A stretch of 64,000 nt of DNA. Origin: Acidisoma sp. L85 (GTDB taxonomy: Bacteria > Pseudomonadota > Alphaproteobacteria > Acetobacterales > Acetobacteraceae). Positions 51,904 to 62,133 of this stretch are shown here, piece after piece (position 1 is the stretch's first letter; each line of letters begins with the position of its first letter). The stretch spans positions 27,998 to 91,997 of the forward strand of contig NZ_LMUQ01000006.1 of NCBI RefSeq assembly GCF_009765865.1. Reading direction: 5' to 3'. The position numbers and the translations under genes were made by a program. Below the pieces are notes generated by a model. That model saw nothing but the letters and a program-made list of their open reading frames with translations, was not told where the DNA came from and made no database searches.

Positions 51904-52320
51904 ATGAACTGGTTGCCCATTTTGCAGCCCTTTGAGGAAGGGGCGGCGACGGTCGCCGCTGTGGCGATCACCGCCGGAATCGGCATCGCCCTGAAGTGGC
52001 TCCGTGCTCATCTGACGGCGGTGAATGGTGCCGCTACGGCCTCGTCAATGGCGAACATGAACAGCATCGTGCAGAGTGCTACGACGAATGCATCCGGCTC
52101 GATTGTCGCCGATATTCGCGCGGGCATTCTGGACGTCGCTGATTCCGCTGGGCTGCGAACAGCGGCGGCCAATGCGGCGGCGACGGTTGCGACAAAGGTG
52201 CCGGCTGCGTTAGCGGCACTGCAGCCGGCGGAAGGCGCGGTGGCGGAGATGGTGCTGCAGAAGACGCACCTCGCTTTGGCCGGGGCTGCCGCCGCGCCAT
52301 TCGCGAAAGCATCGGCCTGA
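51904..52320 (+). CDS. Small membrane protein, holin-like
   Basis: 138 residues with AGGAGA about 9 bases before ATG 51904. The N-terminus has one strong helix (A-A-V-A-I-T-A-G-I-G-I-A-L-K-W-L) and the remainder is Ala-rich and helical. The single helix at the start with a soluble helical tail is the plan of LLH-type phage holins, but sequence motifs are too weak to claim membership. No endolysin gene is present, which argues against a complete lysis cassette. Position at the end of the phage-like module. Confidence 0.5.
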   Translation: MNWLPILQPFEEGAATVAAVAITAGIGIALKWLRAHLTAVNGAATASSMANMNSIVQSATTNASGSIVADIRAGILDVADSAGLRTAAANAAATVATKVPAALAALQPAEGAVAEMVLQKTHLALAGAAAAPFAKASA

Positions 52321-52464
52321 CGACAGCCAGTTGAGCCTATAGTGCCAGGATGTACATCGATCGGCCTGCTCGACATCGCGGCGCCACGTTCCTCGGCCGA
52401 GGCTTGCAAAGCATCGGTCTGATGACGGACTATCGGCTCGGAAACGCTTGAGGCGAGGACGAGG

Positions 52465-53685
52465 ATGGCGCCCGTGCCGGAAACTTCAATCGGACAGGTG
52501 GCAGCGCGCACGAATTACATCGAGCGGTCGCAACCGCTGCCTTCGCCCGTGGCAATACTCGGGCGCGGCTTTGACCGGCCAGACTATGCGGATCTCTTTC
52601 GCCCGCGTCTCCACTCAGCCAATATCCGCAACTACCATTTGGAGAATGTGCACCTCGATACCGCCGCGATGACGCTTTTTAAGAATGGGATGAAGATAAG
52701 AGAGTCAAACTATCTCGTTCCGCTAGAATTCTATGAAAACGCTTGCGTGATTGAGACGGATCTCATCAAGTTGGATTCCGTGACAGAGCACGTGATGGCA
52801 CGCTCATTCGACAATTACTACCATTGGCTCGTGCAAACGATTCCAGGATTGGATTGGTCAGCTCGCAACATTGGACCGGACAACATAACGCTCCTGTCTG
52901 GCGACCTTAAGCCGTGGCAGGCTGAAATTCTTGAGATCCTTGGCTATGATCGCGTCTCGCGGATCGCGCTCGACCCAAGGCATCACTATTTCATTCCACG
53001 GCTCGAATATAGCGAATTCCAGAACGGCAGTACCGCCTTTGAGATTTCGCTATCGGCGCAGAGAGTCTACGATCGCCTCGCTGCGGCGGCCATGGACGGG
53101 ACGCCTGTCGATGCGAAGATTCTATATGTCGCACGCACCGACAGTGCCAACAGAGCGGCGGAAAATGAAGAGGCGCTGATAAGGCTTCTGGAGGCGGAGG
53201 GTGTCCGGGTGGTTGTGCCGGGAAGTCTCTCCGTTCCCCAGCAGGTTAACCTTTTTGGCAAAGCACGCGCCGTGCTTGGTCCGCATGGCGCAGGATTGAC
53301 CAATGTCGTTTTCTGCCGGCCGGGGACCATCTTTTACGAATTGCTTCCGTCCCACTATCTGAATCCTTGTTTTAGTCGTCTCGCGCAAGCGGCGGGGCTA
53401 GAGTACCAGATTGATCTCTTTGACAGCGCTGAGACCGTTGGCGAAGATCCGCATATGCGCGGGTGGATCCTGGATACGGACCTCATCCTCAGTCGCGTCG
53501 TCGAAATAAAGCACCGCATCTCCGCGGCGCGATCTAAGAGAACTGCCGCACCCATCCCGCCTGAGCCGGAGGCCGCATCGCCGCTCCCGCTGCTGGCGGA
53601 GACAACTCATCTGGTTATCCGCGAAAAGCCGGCCGTCGAAGCCAGTGGCTTTCTTTCACGGGTCTGGAGACGGGTTCTGCAATGA
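52465..53685 (+). CDS. GT61-family glycosyltransferase (capsule/EOGT-like, DUF563)
   Basis: 406 residues. GAGGACGAGG precedes ATG 52465. Seen: H-W-L-V-Q-T-I-P near residue 118, L-Y-V-A-R-T-D-S-A-N-R-A-A-E-N-E near 217 (the R-x-x-S...N-E type GT61 block), and G-P-H-G-A-G-L-T-N-V-V-F-C near 273, the family signature. It probably transfers a pentose or hexose to a cell-surface polysaccharide. Base composition is lower in GC than in the neighbouring genes, which points to separate acquisition. It follows the phage-like genes by 144 bases and precedes the core mreB gene. Confidence 0.85.
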   Translation: MAPVPETSIGQVAARTNYIERSQPLPSPVAILGRGFDRPDYADLFRPRLHSANIRNYHLENVHLDTAAMTLFKNGMKIRESNYLVPLEFYENACVIETDLIKLDSVTEHVMARSFDNYYHWLVQTIPGLDWSARNIGPDNITLLSGDLKPWQAEILEILGYDRVSRIALDPRHHYFIPRLEYSEFQNGSTAFEISLSAQRVYDRLAAAAMDGTPVDAKILYVARTDSANRAAENEEALIRLLEAEGVRVVVPGSLSVPQQVNLFGKARAVLGPHGAGLTNVVFCRPGTIFYELLPSHYLNPCFSRLAQAAGLEYQIDLFDSAETVGEDPHMRGWILDTDLILSRVVEIKHRISAARSKRTAAPIPPEPEAASPLPLLAETTHLVIREKPAVEASGFLSRVWRRVLQ

Positions 53686-53720
53686 CCGCCTGCCCCGCCG
53701 CCCTCTTCGGTGTTATTATT

Positions 53721-53748
53721 CGCGGAGACGCTCCGGCCCGTCTCCGCG
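53721..53748. terminator. Perfect hairpin between GT61 gene and mreB
   Basis: CGCGGAGACG-CTCCGGCC-CGTCTCCGCG: ten-base perfect stem and eight-base loop, 35 bases after the GT61 stop and 113 bases before mreB. No T-run follows on the plus strand, so it may be a terminator-like or mRNA-end structure rather than a strong intrinsic terminator. Confidence 0.5.
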
Positions 53749-53824
53749 CGGATTACCTTGACTTGACCCCGTCCCGCCGCCCGCGAGCCCCCAACCCCTT
53801 GTGAACACCGCCCCCCACAGGTAA

Positions 53825-54904
<1,080 letters not shown>

Positions 54905-55171
54905 GCGGCTACGCTTTCACTGGCGAGTTGCGGGAACGTTATTACCGCGACGTTAAAGCTGCCGGTCTATATTTGAGCGGCGATGGCCGGACTGTGAGAG
55001 CGCCTGGGCTGGTATTGGTGAAACGCCTTCGCCGTACTTTAGCCCCCGACTCTGGCACCCGGCAGCGTGGCAGCTACGCCCGTCTCTCAATGGTTTAAGA
55101 TTCGATTCTCCTCGCGCTGGCGAGTATAGCCCCCAGGTTCCAGTAAGGGCCTGATTGGAGACGCGGCGCAG
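54905..55171. other. Intergenic region mreB-mreC
   Basis: 267 bases with no supported gene. A 69-residue extension of an out-of-frame ORF of mreB enters it, without a family match or start signal. No strong promoter is evident; a weak internal promoter or mRNA processing site for mreC is possible. Confidence 0.5.
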
Positions 55172-56116
55172 GTGATACGGCTGTCCATTCCCGTCCGCCA
55201 GGCGCTGGAGAAGCTGTCCCTCCCAGTGCTGATCGCGGCGGCTTTCGCGCTCATGCTGATCGGCAAGGCCGATGCCGTGCTCGCCATGCGCGTCCGCATG
55301 GCGCTGGCCGACACCCTCGCGCCGATCTACGGCACCATGGCGAAGCCCCTAGCCAACCTGCGCGGCGTCGCAACCGATGTGCTCGACATCTGGGACCTCA
55401 GAGCCGAGAACGCCCAGCTACGGGCCGAGAACGAGGCGCTCCATCGCTGGCAGGCCGCCGCTCTGGCGCTTGAGGCGCAGAATACCGAGTTCAAGGCGGC
55501 GCTGAGCTGGATGCCGCCCCAGGCGCCCGCCTTCACCACCGCCCCGGTGGTCGCCGATAGCGGCGGCATCTACGCCCGCTCGGTGCTGGTCGGCGTCACG
55601 CCGCCCCACCATGTCACCAAGGGCGAGATCGCGCTCGACGATCGCGGCGTCGTCGGCCGCGTGACCGAGGCCGGATCGCGCAGCGCTCGCGTGCTCCTCA
55701 TCACCGACATGAACAGCCGCATCCCCGTCGTGCTGGAGGGCAGCGGCGGACGCGCCGTCATGGAAGGCACTAACGGCGCCTTCCCGGTGCTGCGCTACTG
55801 GCCCGAGGGCACCATACCCGCCGAAGGCGAGCGCGTGATGACCAGCGCCGCGGCCGGTGCGTTTCCGGCGGGCCTGCCGCTCGGCACGGTCCACTACAAC
55901 GCGGACAAAGTGCCGCAGGTCCATCCGGAAGCCGATCTCGATCACCTCGCGATCCTCCGGCTCTTCGACTACGACCTGACCGGCGTGACGGCGCCCGATG
56001 CGCCGGCCGGGCGGCCCGTCCAGCCACCGCCCAGTACCGCCGCGCCGATGGCGCCGGCCTCCACTACCCCCAAGCCGGGCGCCGTGTCGGCCGCGCATCC
56101 CGCCGGGCCGCGGTGA
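55172..56116 (+). CDS. mreC: Rod-shape determining protein MreC
   Basis: 314 residues, GTG start at 55172. An N-terminal transmembrane helix (L-P-V-L-I-A-A-A-F-A-L-M-L-I) is followed by a coiled coil with R-A-E-N-A-Q-L-R-A-E-N-E and by the beta domains (A-P-V-V-A-D-S-G-G, then G-V-V-G-R-V-T-E-A-G). A Pro/Ala-rich tail ends the protein. MreC links MreB filaments to PBP2 and RodA in the periplasm. mreD follows after 3 bases. Confidence 0.94.
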   Translation: MIRLSIPVRQALEKLSLPVLIAAAFALMLIGKADAVLAMRVRMALADTLAPIYGTMAKPLANLRGVATDVLDIWDLRAENAQLRAENEALHRWQAAALALEAQNTEFKAALSWMPPQAPAFTTAPVVADSGGIYARSVLVGVTPPHHVTKGEIALDDRGVVGRVTEAGSRSARVLLITDMNSRIPVVLEGSGGRAVMEGTNGAFPVLRYWPEGTIPAEGERVMTSAAAGAFPAGLPLGTVHYNADKVPQVHPEADLDHLAILRLFDYDLTGVTAPDAPAGRPVQPPPSTAAPMAPASTTPKPGAVSAAHPAGPR

Positions 56117-56119
56117 CCC

Positions 56120-56665
56120 ATGGAGAAGACACCGGGCATCCGGCCGCGCCGCAGCTTCGGGCAGCGGCTCGATCGCACGGCGCGGCGCGGCTTCCCCGGG
56201 GCGATCACCATCTTCGCCATGGTCATCGCGGGCGCGCCCTTTGGCTTGCCGGGACAAGCCCAGCTCCTGCCGGCCATCACCCTCGCCTCGGTCTTTTTCT
56301 GGTCGCTATTCCGCCCGGTGGCCTTCCCGCCACCCTTCGTCTTCGTGCTCGGCCTCCTCGCCGACCTTATGGAGGAGATGCCGCCGGGCGTTTCCGTGCT
56401 GATCCTGCTCCTCACCCAGATGCTCGTGCTGCGCATCCGGCGCCCGCTCGGCAAACAGAGTTTCTTGTTCGTCTGGCTGATCTTCACGATCGTCGCCGCC
56501 GTGGCGACAGCGCTGCAATGGGCCTTGTGCAGCCTTTTGGACTGGACCTTCTTCCCTCCGGCGTCTGGCCTCTTCGTCTTCCTCCTCGCCACCGGCCTCT
56601 ATCCCCTCATCGCCATCGTCTTCATCCAGGCGCATCGCAGCCTGGCCGCGCCGGAACAGACGTGA
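56120..56665 (+). CDS. mreD: Rod-shape determining protein MreD
   Basis: 181 residues with five to six hydrophobic helices and the family stretch F-V-F-V-L-G-L-L-A-D-L-M (the helix with D-L that is conserved in MreD). Small integral membrane protein of the elongasome. Start at 56120; mrdA follows after 28 bases. Sequence of MreD is weakly conserved, so position is the main support. Confidence 0.88.
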   Translation: MEKTPGIRPRRSFGQRLDRTARRGFPGAITIFAMVIAGAPFGLPGQAQLLPAITLASVFFWSLFRPVAFPPPFVFVLGLLADLMEEMPPGVSVLILLLTQMLVLRIRRPLGKQSFLFVWLIFTIVAAVATALQWALCSLLDWTFFPPASGLFVFLLATGLYPLIAIVFIQAHRSLAAPEQT

Positions 56666-56693
56666 GCCGGACCATCCCCCGCGCGGCGCTAGC

Positions 56694-58577
56694 ATGAAGC
56701 GCGAGATTTTCAACTCCGGAATCTTCACCCGCCGCGCGCTGCTTGTGGCCGGCGCAGAGGTCGCGGTCTTCGGCGCGCTCGGGGCCCGGCTCTACAAGAT
56801 GCAGGTGGTGGACGGCGCCAAATACACCGCCATGGCGCGCGGCAACTCCGTCAGCGTGCGGCTGCTCGCCGCGTCCCGTGGCCGCATCTTCGACCGCTAT
56901 GGCGCGGAGCTTGCCACCAACCGGCAAAACTGGCGCGCGCTGCTCATGGTGGAGCAGACCAACGACCCCGCCACCGTGCTCGACACCTTCTCCAAGCTCG
57001 TGCCGCTCTCCGACAGCGAAAGAGCCCGCATCCTGCGCGAGCTGCGGACCCATCAGCGCTACGTCCCCGTGATGCTCCAGGACTTCCTGAGCTGGGACCA
57101 GATGGCGCAGATCGAGGTCAATGCCCCCGACCTTCCCGGCGTGCTGATCGATGTCGGCGCCACCCGCATCTACCCGCAATCCGAGCTGCTCTCCCACGTC
57201 GTCGGCTATGTCGGGCCGCCCAAGGACGCCGACGTGAAGGCGGACCCGACCCTCACCATGCCGGGCATGCGGGTCGGCCGCACGGCGACCGAGGGCTTTT
57301 ACGACCTCGACCTGCGCGGCCACGCCGGCGCCCAGCAGCTCGAAGTCAACGCCGTGGGCCGCGTTATCCGCGAACTTGACCGGCAGGAGGGCACGCCCGG
57401 CGTCGATCTCGGCCTCAGCATTGACATCGCGCTACAACAGGCCGTCGCCGATCGGCTGGTCGGGCAGAGCGCCAGCGCGGTGGTGATGGACGCGCGCAAC
57501 GGCGAAGTGCTGTCCATGGTGAGCCAGCCGAGCTTCGATCCGAGCCTCTTCGATTCCGGCGTCTCGAACACGCAATGGCAGAGCTGGATGGCCGATCCGC
57601 GCAAGCCGCTGATCAACAAGGCCGCCGCTGGACTCTATCCGCCCGGCTCGACTTTCAAGACGGTCACCGCGATGGCGGCGATGACCTCCGGCGCTGTCGG
57701 ACCCTATGAGACGATCTCCTGTCCCGGGCATTTCGACCTCGGCAATGCGCGCTTCTATTGCTGGCGAAAAGGCGGTCACGGCCCGCTCGACCTTAAGGGC
57801 GGGATCAAGAATTCCTGCGACGTCTACTTCTACAATGCGGCCTTACGCACCGGCATTGGGCCGCTGGCCGCCATGGCCCAGCGCTTCGGCATCGGCGCCG
57901 ATCTCGGCGTGGATATGGACAATGTCCAGAACGGGCTGATGCCGACCAAAGCCTGGCACGAGAGGGTGCACCACAAGCGATGGGCGCTCGGGGATACGGT
58001 CATCAGCGGCATCGGCCAGGGCTTCATCCTCACCACGCCCTTGGCACTCGCGACGCTTGCCTCCCGCATCGCCACCGGGCGGACTGTCGGCCCGCATGTC
58101 GCGCGTTCGCGCGCGGGTGTTGTGCAGACCGGTGCTGTGGCCGAGGACTGGCCCAAGATGGAGCTGTCCGAGCATTACTTCTCGCTGATCCGCCAAGGCA
58201 TGTGGGCGGTGGTCAATGCGCCCGGCGGCACCGCCCCGGCGGCGCGGCTGAGGCTTGCCGGTGTCCAGATGGCGGGCAAGACAGGAAGCGCCCAGGTAGT
58301 GCGGGTTGGCCGCTACGCGCGGGAACACGGCTTCAACTCGCTCAACCTGCCCTGGCAGCTCCGCCCGCACGCCTTGTTCATCGGCTTCGCCCCGTATGCC
58401 GCGCCCCGCTACGCCGTCTCTGTGGTTGTCGAGCACGGCAATGCGGGCGCCGACATCGCCGGTCCGATCGCCCGCGACATCATGACGGACGCCCTGCATC
58501 TCGATCCGGCCGGGCGGGACCACCCGCTGCCGCCGACGCCCTCCGCCCTCGTAACGCCCTCGGTCCGCGCCTCATGA
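56694..58577 (+). CDS. mrdA: Penicillin-binding protein 2
   Basis: 627 residues. An N-terminal helix (A-L-L-V-A-G-A-E-V-A-V-F-G) and a dimerisation domain (R-G-R-I-F-D-R-Y-G-A-E-L-A) precede the transpeptidase domain with the S-x-x-K motif P-P-G-S-T-F-K, the S-x-N-type K-N-S-C-D and G-K-T-G-S-A-Q. It cross-links peptidoglycan in elongation. The motif order and the neighbours mreBCD and rodA make the assignment certain. Confidence 0.96.
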   Translation: MKREIFNSGIFTRRALLVAGAEVAVFGALGARLYKMQVVDGAKYTAMARGNSVSVRLLAASRGRIFDRYGAELATNRQNWRALLMVEQTNDPATVLDTFSKLVPLSDSERARILRELRTHQRYVPVMLQDFLSWDQMAQIEVNAPDLPGVLIDVGATRIYPQSELLSHVVGYVGPPKDADVKADPTLTMPGMRVGRTATEGFYDLDLRGHAGAQQLEVNAVGRVIRELDRQEGTPGVDLGLSIDIALQQAVADRLVGQSASAVVMDARNGEVLSMVSQPSFDPSLFDSGVSNTQWQSWMADPRKPLINKAAAGLYPPGSTFKTVTAMAAMTSGAVGPYETISCPGHFDLGNARFYCWRKGGHGPLDLKGGIKNSCDVYFYNAALRTGIGPLAAMAQRFGIGADLGVDMDNVQNGLMPTKAWHERVHHKRWALGDTVISGIGQGFILTTPLALATLASRIATGRTVGPHVARSRAGVVQTGAVAEDWPKMELSEHYFSLIRQGMWAVVNAPGGTAPAARLRLAGVQMAGKTGSAQVVRVGRYAREHGFNSLNLPWQLRPHALFIGFAPYAAPRYAVSVVVEHGNAGADIAGPIARDIMTDALHLDPAGRDHPLPPTPSALVTPSVRAS

Positions 58578-58590
58578 CGGCCGCTCCATC

Positions 58591-59742
58591 ATGATGGAGC
58601 GGCGGCTCTGGCGCGAAGGATCGCTCGGCATCGCGGGCAAGGTCTGGCAGACCAACTGGCTCTATGTCCTGCTGATCATGGCGCTCGCGGCGGTCGGCTA
58701 TATCGCACTCTATGCGGCGGCCGGCGGCTCGCCGGAGCCCTATGCGCAGAAGCAGCTCGTCCGCTTCGGCATCGGCTTCGTCATCATGGTCGCCCTGGCG
58801 ATGACCGATATCCGTCGCATCGCCACCTGGTCCTGGCCGCTCTACGCCCTCGGCATCCTTCTGCTGCTGCTGGTCGCCCGCTACGGCCATGTCGGCAAGG
58901 GAGCGCAGCGCTGGATCTCGGTCGGCGGTTTCCAGCTCCAGCCCAGCGAACTCATGAAGATCTTCCTGGTGCTCGCCCTCGCCCGCTATTTCCACCGGGC
59001 CAGCTACGAGCGCATCGGCAACCTGCTGTTCCTGCTACCCGCGACGCTCGCCGTGCTGCTGCCGGTGGGCCTGATCCTGAAGGAACCCAATCTCGGCACG
59101 GCGGTCATCACCGCCACCATCGGCGGCGCCATCTTCCTCGCCGCCGGGGTGCGCTGGTGGAAGTTCGTGATCGTCATCGGCGGCCTCGCCGCCGCCCTGC
59201 CGCTGGCCTATCACCACCTGCACGACTACCAGCGCGAACGCATCCTCACCTTCATGCATCCCGAGCGCGACCCGCTAGGCTCCGGCTACAACATCATCCA
59301 ATCGAAGATCGCGCTGGGCTCCGGCGGCTTGCTCGGCCGCGGCTTCATGAACGGCACCCAGGGCAATCTCGACTTCCTGCCCGAGAAACAGACCGACTTC
59401 ATTTTCGATCTTATCGCCGAGCAATTCGGCCTGGTCGGCAGCCTCGGCGTGCTGTTCCTGCTGCTGCTCATTGTGCTCGGCGGAATGCTCATCGCCTTGC
59501 GCTGCCGCCATCAGTTCGGGCGCCTGGTGGCGCTGGGCATCAGCGTCGATCTGTTCATGTATGTCTTCGTCAATATCGCGATGGTGATGGGCGCGATCCC
59601 CGTCGGCGGCGTGCCGCTGCCGCTGATCTCCTATGGCGGTTCCGTTCTCATCACCGCGATGATCGCCTTCGGCATCCTAATGTCCGTCCACGTCCATCGC
59701 GACGTGGAATTTCCGGAGGACGCGCTCGCCAGCCGGCGCTGA
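58591..59742 (+). CDS. rodA: Peptidoglycan glycosyltransferase RodA
   Basis: 383 residues, ten hydrophobic helices of the SEDS family. G-S-G-Y-N-I-I-Q-S and E-K-Q-T-D-F-I-F-D-L-I-A-E-Q-F-G are the classic RodA/FtsW loops, and S-Y-G-G-S lies near the end. It polymerises lipid II together with PBP2. It is separated from mrdA by 13 bases and is the last gene of the cluster, converging with the C26-family gene. Confidence 0.96.
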   Translation: MMERRLWREGSLGIAGKVWQTNWLYVLLIMALAAVGYIALYAAAGGSPEPYAQKQLVRFGIGFVIMVALAMTDIRRIATWSWPLYALGILLLLLVARYGHVGKGAQRWISVGGFQLQPSELMKIFLVLALARYFHRASYERIGNLLFLLPATLAVLLPVGLILKEPNLGTAVITATIGGAIFLAAGVRWWKFVIVIGGLAAALPLAYHHLHDYQRERILTFMHPERDPLGSGYNIIQSKIALGSGGLLGRGFMNGTQGNLDFLPEKQTDFIFDLIAEQFGLVGSLGVLFLLLLIVLGGMLIALRCRHQFGRLVALGISVDLFMYVFVNIAMVMGAIPVGGVPLPLISYGGSVLITAMIAFGILMSVHVHRDVEFPEDALASRR

Positions 59743-59752
59743 CCCAAGCCAG

Positions 59753-60529
59753 TCAGGCGCTCAGCGCTCTCTCCCGTTGTGACGCCCATTGCCGGCAGGC
59801 ATCGCCAAAAGCGCGAAACAAGGTCAGCCGGTCGTTGCGCGTCGCATAATCCTCCGTCGGACACCACTGCACGCCAATCGCGAAGCCGGAACCCTTGGTC
59901 ACCCGTATAGCCTCGATCGTGCCATCGGGCGCCAGAGCCTCGACAGCGAGATGCGGCGCGAGCTGGTCAATCCCCTGGCTATGCGCCGAATTCACTGAAA
60001 TCGCCGTCGCCTGGCAGATGCGCGCAAGGTTGCCCGTCAGACGCACGACATGCTCGGACGGCCCATCCTCGACATTGCTCAACTCGTGCTCCATGCGGCC
60101 GGGCACATCCCGCAAGCGACTGTGCAGCGAGCCGCCAAGCGCCACATTCATCTCCAGCATGCCGAGCGACAGGCCCAGCACCGGAAGCCCGGCCGCCACG
60201 GCGGCGCGGATGAGCGGCAAGGTGGTCGAATCCCGCGCCGGATCGGACTCGGCCGAGTCCTCGCCATCGCCATTATAGAGCCAGGGCGGCAGGTTGCTGG
60301 TGCCGGACGGCAGCAGGACGCCGTCCAAGCGATCGAGCAGCAGCGTCTGATTGACCCCTGTCAGCGGCAGAATCACCGGGAGCAGTTCGGCGCCTTCCAT
60401 CAGCGCCTCGGTCAGCGCGGCCGAAGCCGTGTACCGCAGCGCGCCATCGAGCCGGCAGGAGCGCGCGGCGATCCCGACGATCGCGGGCTCCGCCCCGAGT
60501 TTCACGCGCCGTACCGCATCAAATGACAC
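59753..60529 (-). CDS. C26/gamma-glutamyl hydrolase-like protein with replaced catalytic residues
   Basis: 258 residues from GTG 60529, 11 bases overlapping the MFS gene's stop; an earlier start at 60610 is open but overlaps more. Overall similarity to the peptidase C26 protein at 31968-32687 is evident (A-I-V-G-I-A-A, L-D-G-V-L-L-P-S-G, L-G-G-S-L-H-S-R-L). The nucleophile position reads L-G-L-S-L-G-M-L-E rather than G-I-C-G-G-E-Q, so Cys is replaced by Ser, and the His-Glu block reads V-Q-W-C-P-T-E-D rather than V-Q-W-H-P-E. It is probably a non-hydrolytic relative, maybe a binding protein or an enzyme with another chemistry. Confidence 0.8.
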   Translation of the reverse strand: MSFDAVRRVKLGAEPAIVGIAARSCRLDGALRYTASAALTEALMEGAELLPVILPLTGVNQTLLLDRLDGVLLPSGTSNLPPWLYNGDGEDSAESDPARDSTTLPLIRAAVAAGLPVLGLSLGMLEMNVALGGSLHSRLRDVPGRMEHELSNVEDGPSEHVVRLTGNLARICQATAISVNSAHSQGIDQLAPHLAVEALAPDGTIEAIRVTKGSGFAIGVQWCPTEDYATRNDRLTLFRAFGDACRQWASQRERALSA

Positions 60530-61700
60530 CTCGGGGCCGCAAATGGTTGAACACCGCCGCTGCCGCCGCTCCAACGACCATCCAAAAGACCATCGGGCGC
60601 GACGTTCCATCGCTCATCAGACCTACGAGCATACCGCTGATTGCGCCGAGAGTGAACTGGAACGTTCCTGTCAGGGCCGAGGCCACGCCCGCATTCGCGT
60701 GATGCCGGGCCATGACGGCGACCGTGCCATTGGGAAACAGGAAGCCGAGACTGAACAGCACCACGAACAGGCAGGCGATGGTGCCCACGAAAGAATCCCA
60801 GTGGAGGAGCACCAGAAGCGCCAGCACCAGAGTCGCGCCCAGCATCAGCCGGACGGCGGCGGTCAAGGTCCGGTCCAGCCCGAACTTCGCCATCACCAGC
60901 CTGCCATTGAGCTGGCTGCCGCTGATCAGGGCGAAGCCGTTGAGCCCGAAGATGAAGCCGTAAACCACCGGCGTCACGTGGAAGCCGTCGATGAAGACCT
61001 GCGGTGAGCCGCTGAGATAGGCAAACAGCGTCCAGCTACCAAAGGCCACGACCAGGGCGCTCGGCAGAAAGGTCCGGTCGCGCCCGACCATGGCGTAGCG
61101 CCGCAGCACGCTAAACAGGCCGAGCCGCACCCGTCTCGCCTCCGGCAATGTGTCCTTGAGCAGGAAGAAGACGAGCGTGAGATTGATCACGCCATAGCCC
61201 GCCTGGAACCAGAAGATCGCTCGCCACCCCGCCCATTGCAGGATGACGCCGCCGAGCGCCGGCGCCAGGATGGGCGAGACCCCCATCACCAGCATGAGCT
61301 GCGCGATCATTCGTGCCGCCGCGGGACCCGTCGCCAGGTCGCGCACCACGGCGCGCGGCACGACGACGCTCGCGGCACCCCCGAAGGCCGCGAGCAACCG
61401 GAACACCGACAGCATCAGCAAGCTGTTGCAGAGCGCGCAGCCGATGGTGGCGAGCGTATAGATGAACATCCCCGCCAGCAGTGGCGCCCGCCGCCCCAGC
61501 CGATCCGCCAGCGGCCCGAAGGTCAGTTGACCAATCGCCAGCCCGATGAAAAACGTCGCGAGCGTAATCTGCGCGCCGCCCTGGATATTGCCGAGTTCGC
61601 GCGCCATCGCCGGGAAGGCCGGCAAATACATATCGATCGAGACTGAGCCGACGGCGGTGAGAAAACCGAGGAGTGCTGGAAGCCAGACAGGGAAGGTCAT
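60519..61700 (-). CDS. Bcr/CflA-type MFS drug efflux transporter
   Basis: 393 residues from ATG 61700, with GAAGGGAAGGAC directly upstream; a GTG start six codons before is possible. Twelve helices. I-D-M-Y-L-P-A-F-P-A-M near residue 23 and G-P-L-A-D-R-L-G-R-R (motif A) after the second helix, with F-R-L-L-A-A-F-G-G-A-A in helix 4, mark the Bcr/CflA family. Exports antimicrobials such as chloramphenicol or bicyclomycin by proton antiport in known members; the substrate here is not known. Confidence 0.88.
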   Translation of the reverse strand: MTFPVWLPALLGFLTAVGSVSIDMYLPAFPAMARELGNIQGGAQITLATFFIGLAIGQLTFGPLADRLGRRAPLLAGMFIYTLATIGCALCNSLLMLSVFRLLAAFGGAASVVVPRAVVRDLATGPAAARMIAQLMLVMGVSPILAPALGGVILQWAGWRAIFWFQAGYGVINLTLVFFLLKDTLPEARRVRLGLFSVLRRYAMVGRDRTFLPSALVVAFGSWTLFAYLSGSPQVFIDGFHVTPVVYGFIFGLNGFALISGSQLNGRLVMAKFGLDRTLTAAVRLMLGATLVLALLVLLHWDSFVGTIACLFVVLFSLGFLFPNGTVAVMARHHANAGVASALTGTFQFTLGAISGMLVGLMSDGTSRPMVFWMVVGAAAAAVFNHLRPRGVI

Positions 61701-61825
61701 GTCCTTCCCTTCTGACACAGCTTCCCCTCACCAAGCGACGCCGTTTCGGCGGATCAGGAGGACGTTAGCGCTAGTTTTTTGTGCGGGTCATCCGTGCTTC
61801 GCTAGCATTATCGTCTGCATACGAC

Positions 61826-62053
61826 TCAAGGCGCAGTGGCCGCGCCACCCGCGGCGCCCACGCCTGCGCCGATCAGCGCGCCAGTGCCCGCATTGCCACC
61901 CGCAAGTCCGCCGACCGCGGCACCAGCGCCCGCGCCGAGTAGCCCGCCCGTCACCGCGCGAGTGCCAGGAGAATGCCCGCAGGCGGACAATGAAAGCGCG
62001 GAGCCCGCCAGCATGGTGGCGAGGATAATCGCGCGAGGGGAGATCAGCGTCAT
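61826..62053 (-). CDS. Small glycine-zipper lipoprotein
   Basis: 75 residues with a signal peptide and lipobox L-S-A-C-G at residues 22-26. The mature part repeats G-x-x-x-G units (G-G-L-L-G-A-G-A-G-A-A-V-G-G-L-A-G-G, then G-A-L-I-G-A-G-V-G-A), a glycine-zipper as in OsmB-like envelope lipoproteins. Such proteins are small, stress-related and of unclear function. Stands alone between the MFS gene (divergent direction of leader) and lysK. Confidence 0.82.
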   Translation of the reverse strand: MTLISPRAIILATMLAGSALSLSACGHSPGTRAVTGGLLGAGAGAAVGGLAGGNAGTGALIGAGVGAAGGAATAP

Positions 62054-62133
62054 CTCAATGATCCCTTCTGTTGCCGCCTCAGGACATTGAGCCGGCTCAC
62101 AGCGGATGTTGGTTGGCGCCAGCGCCAGACAAG

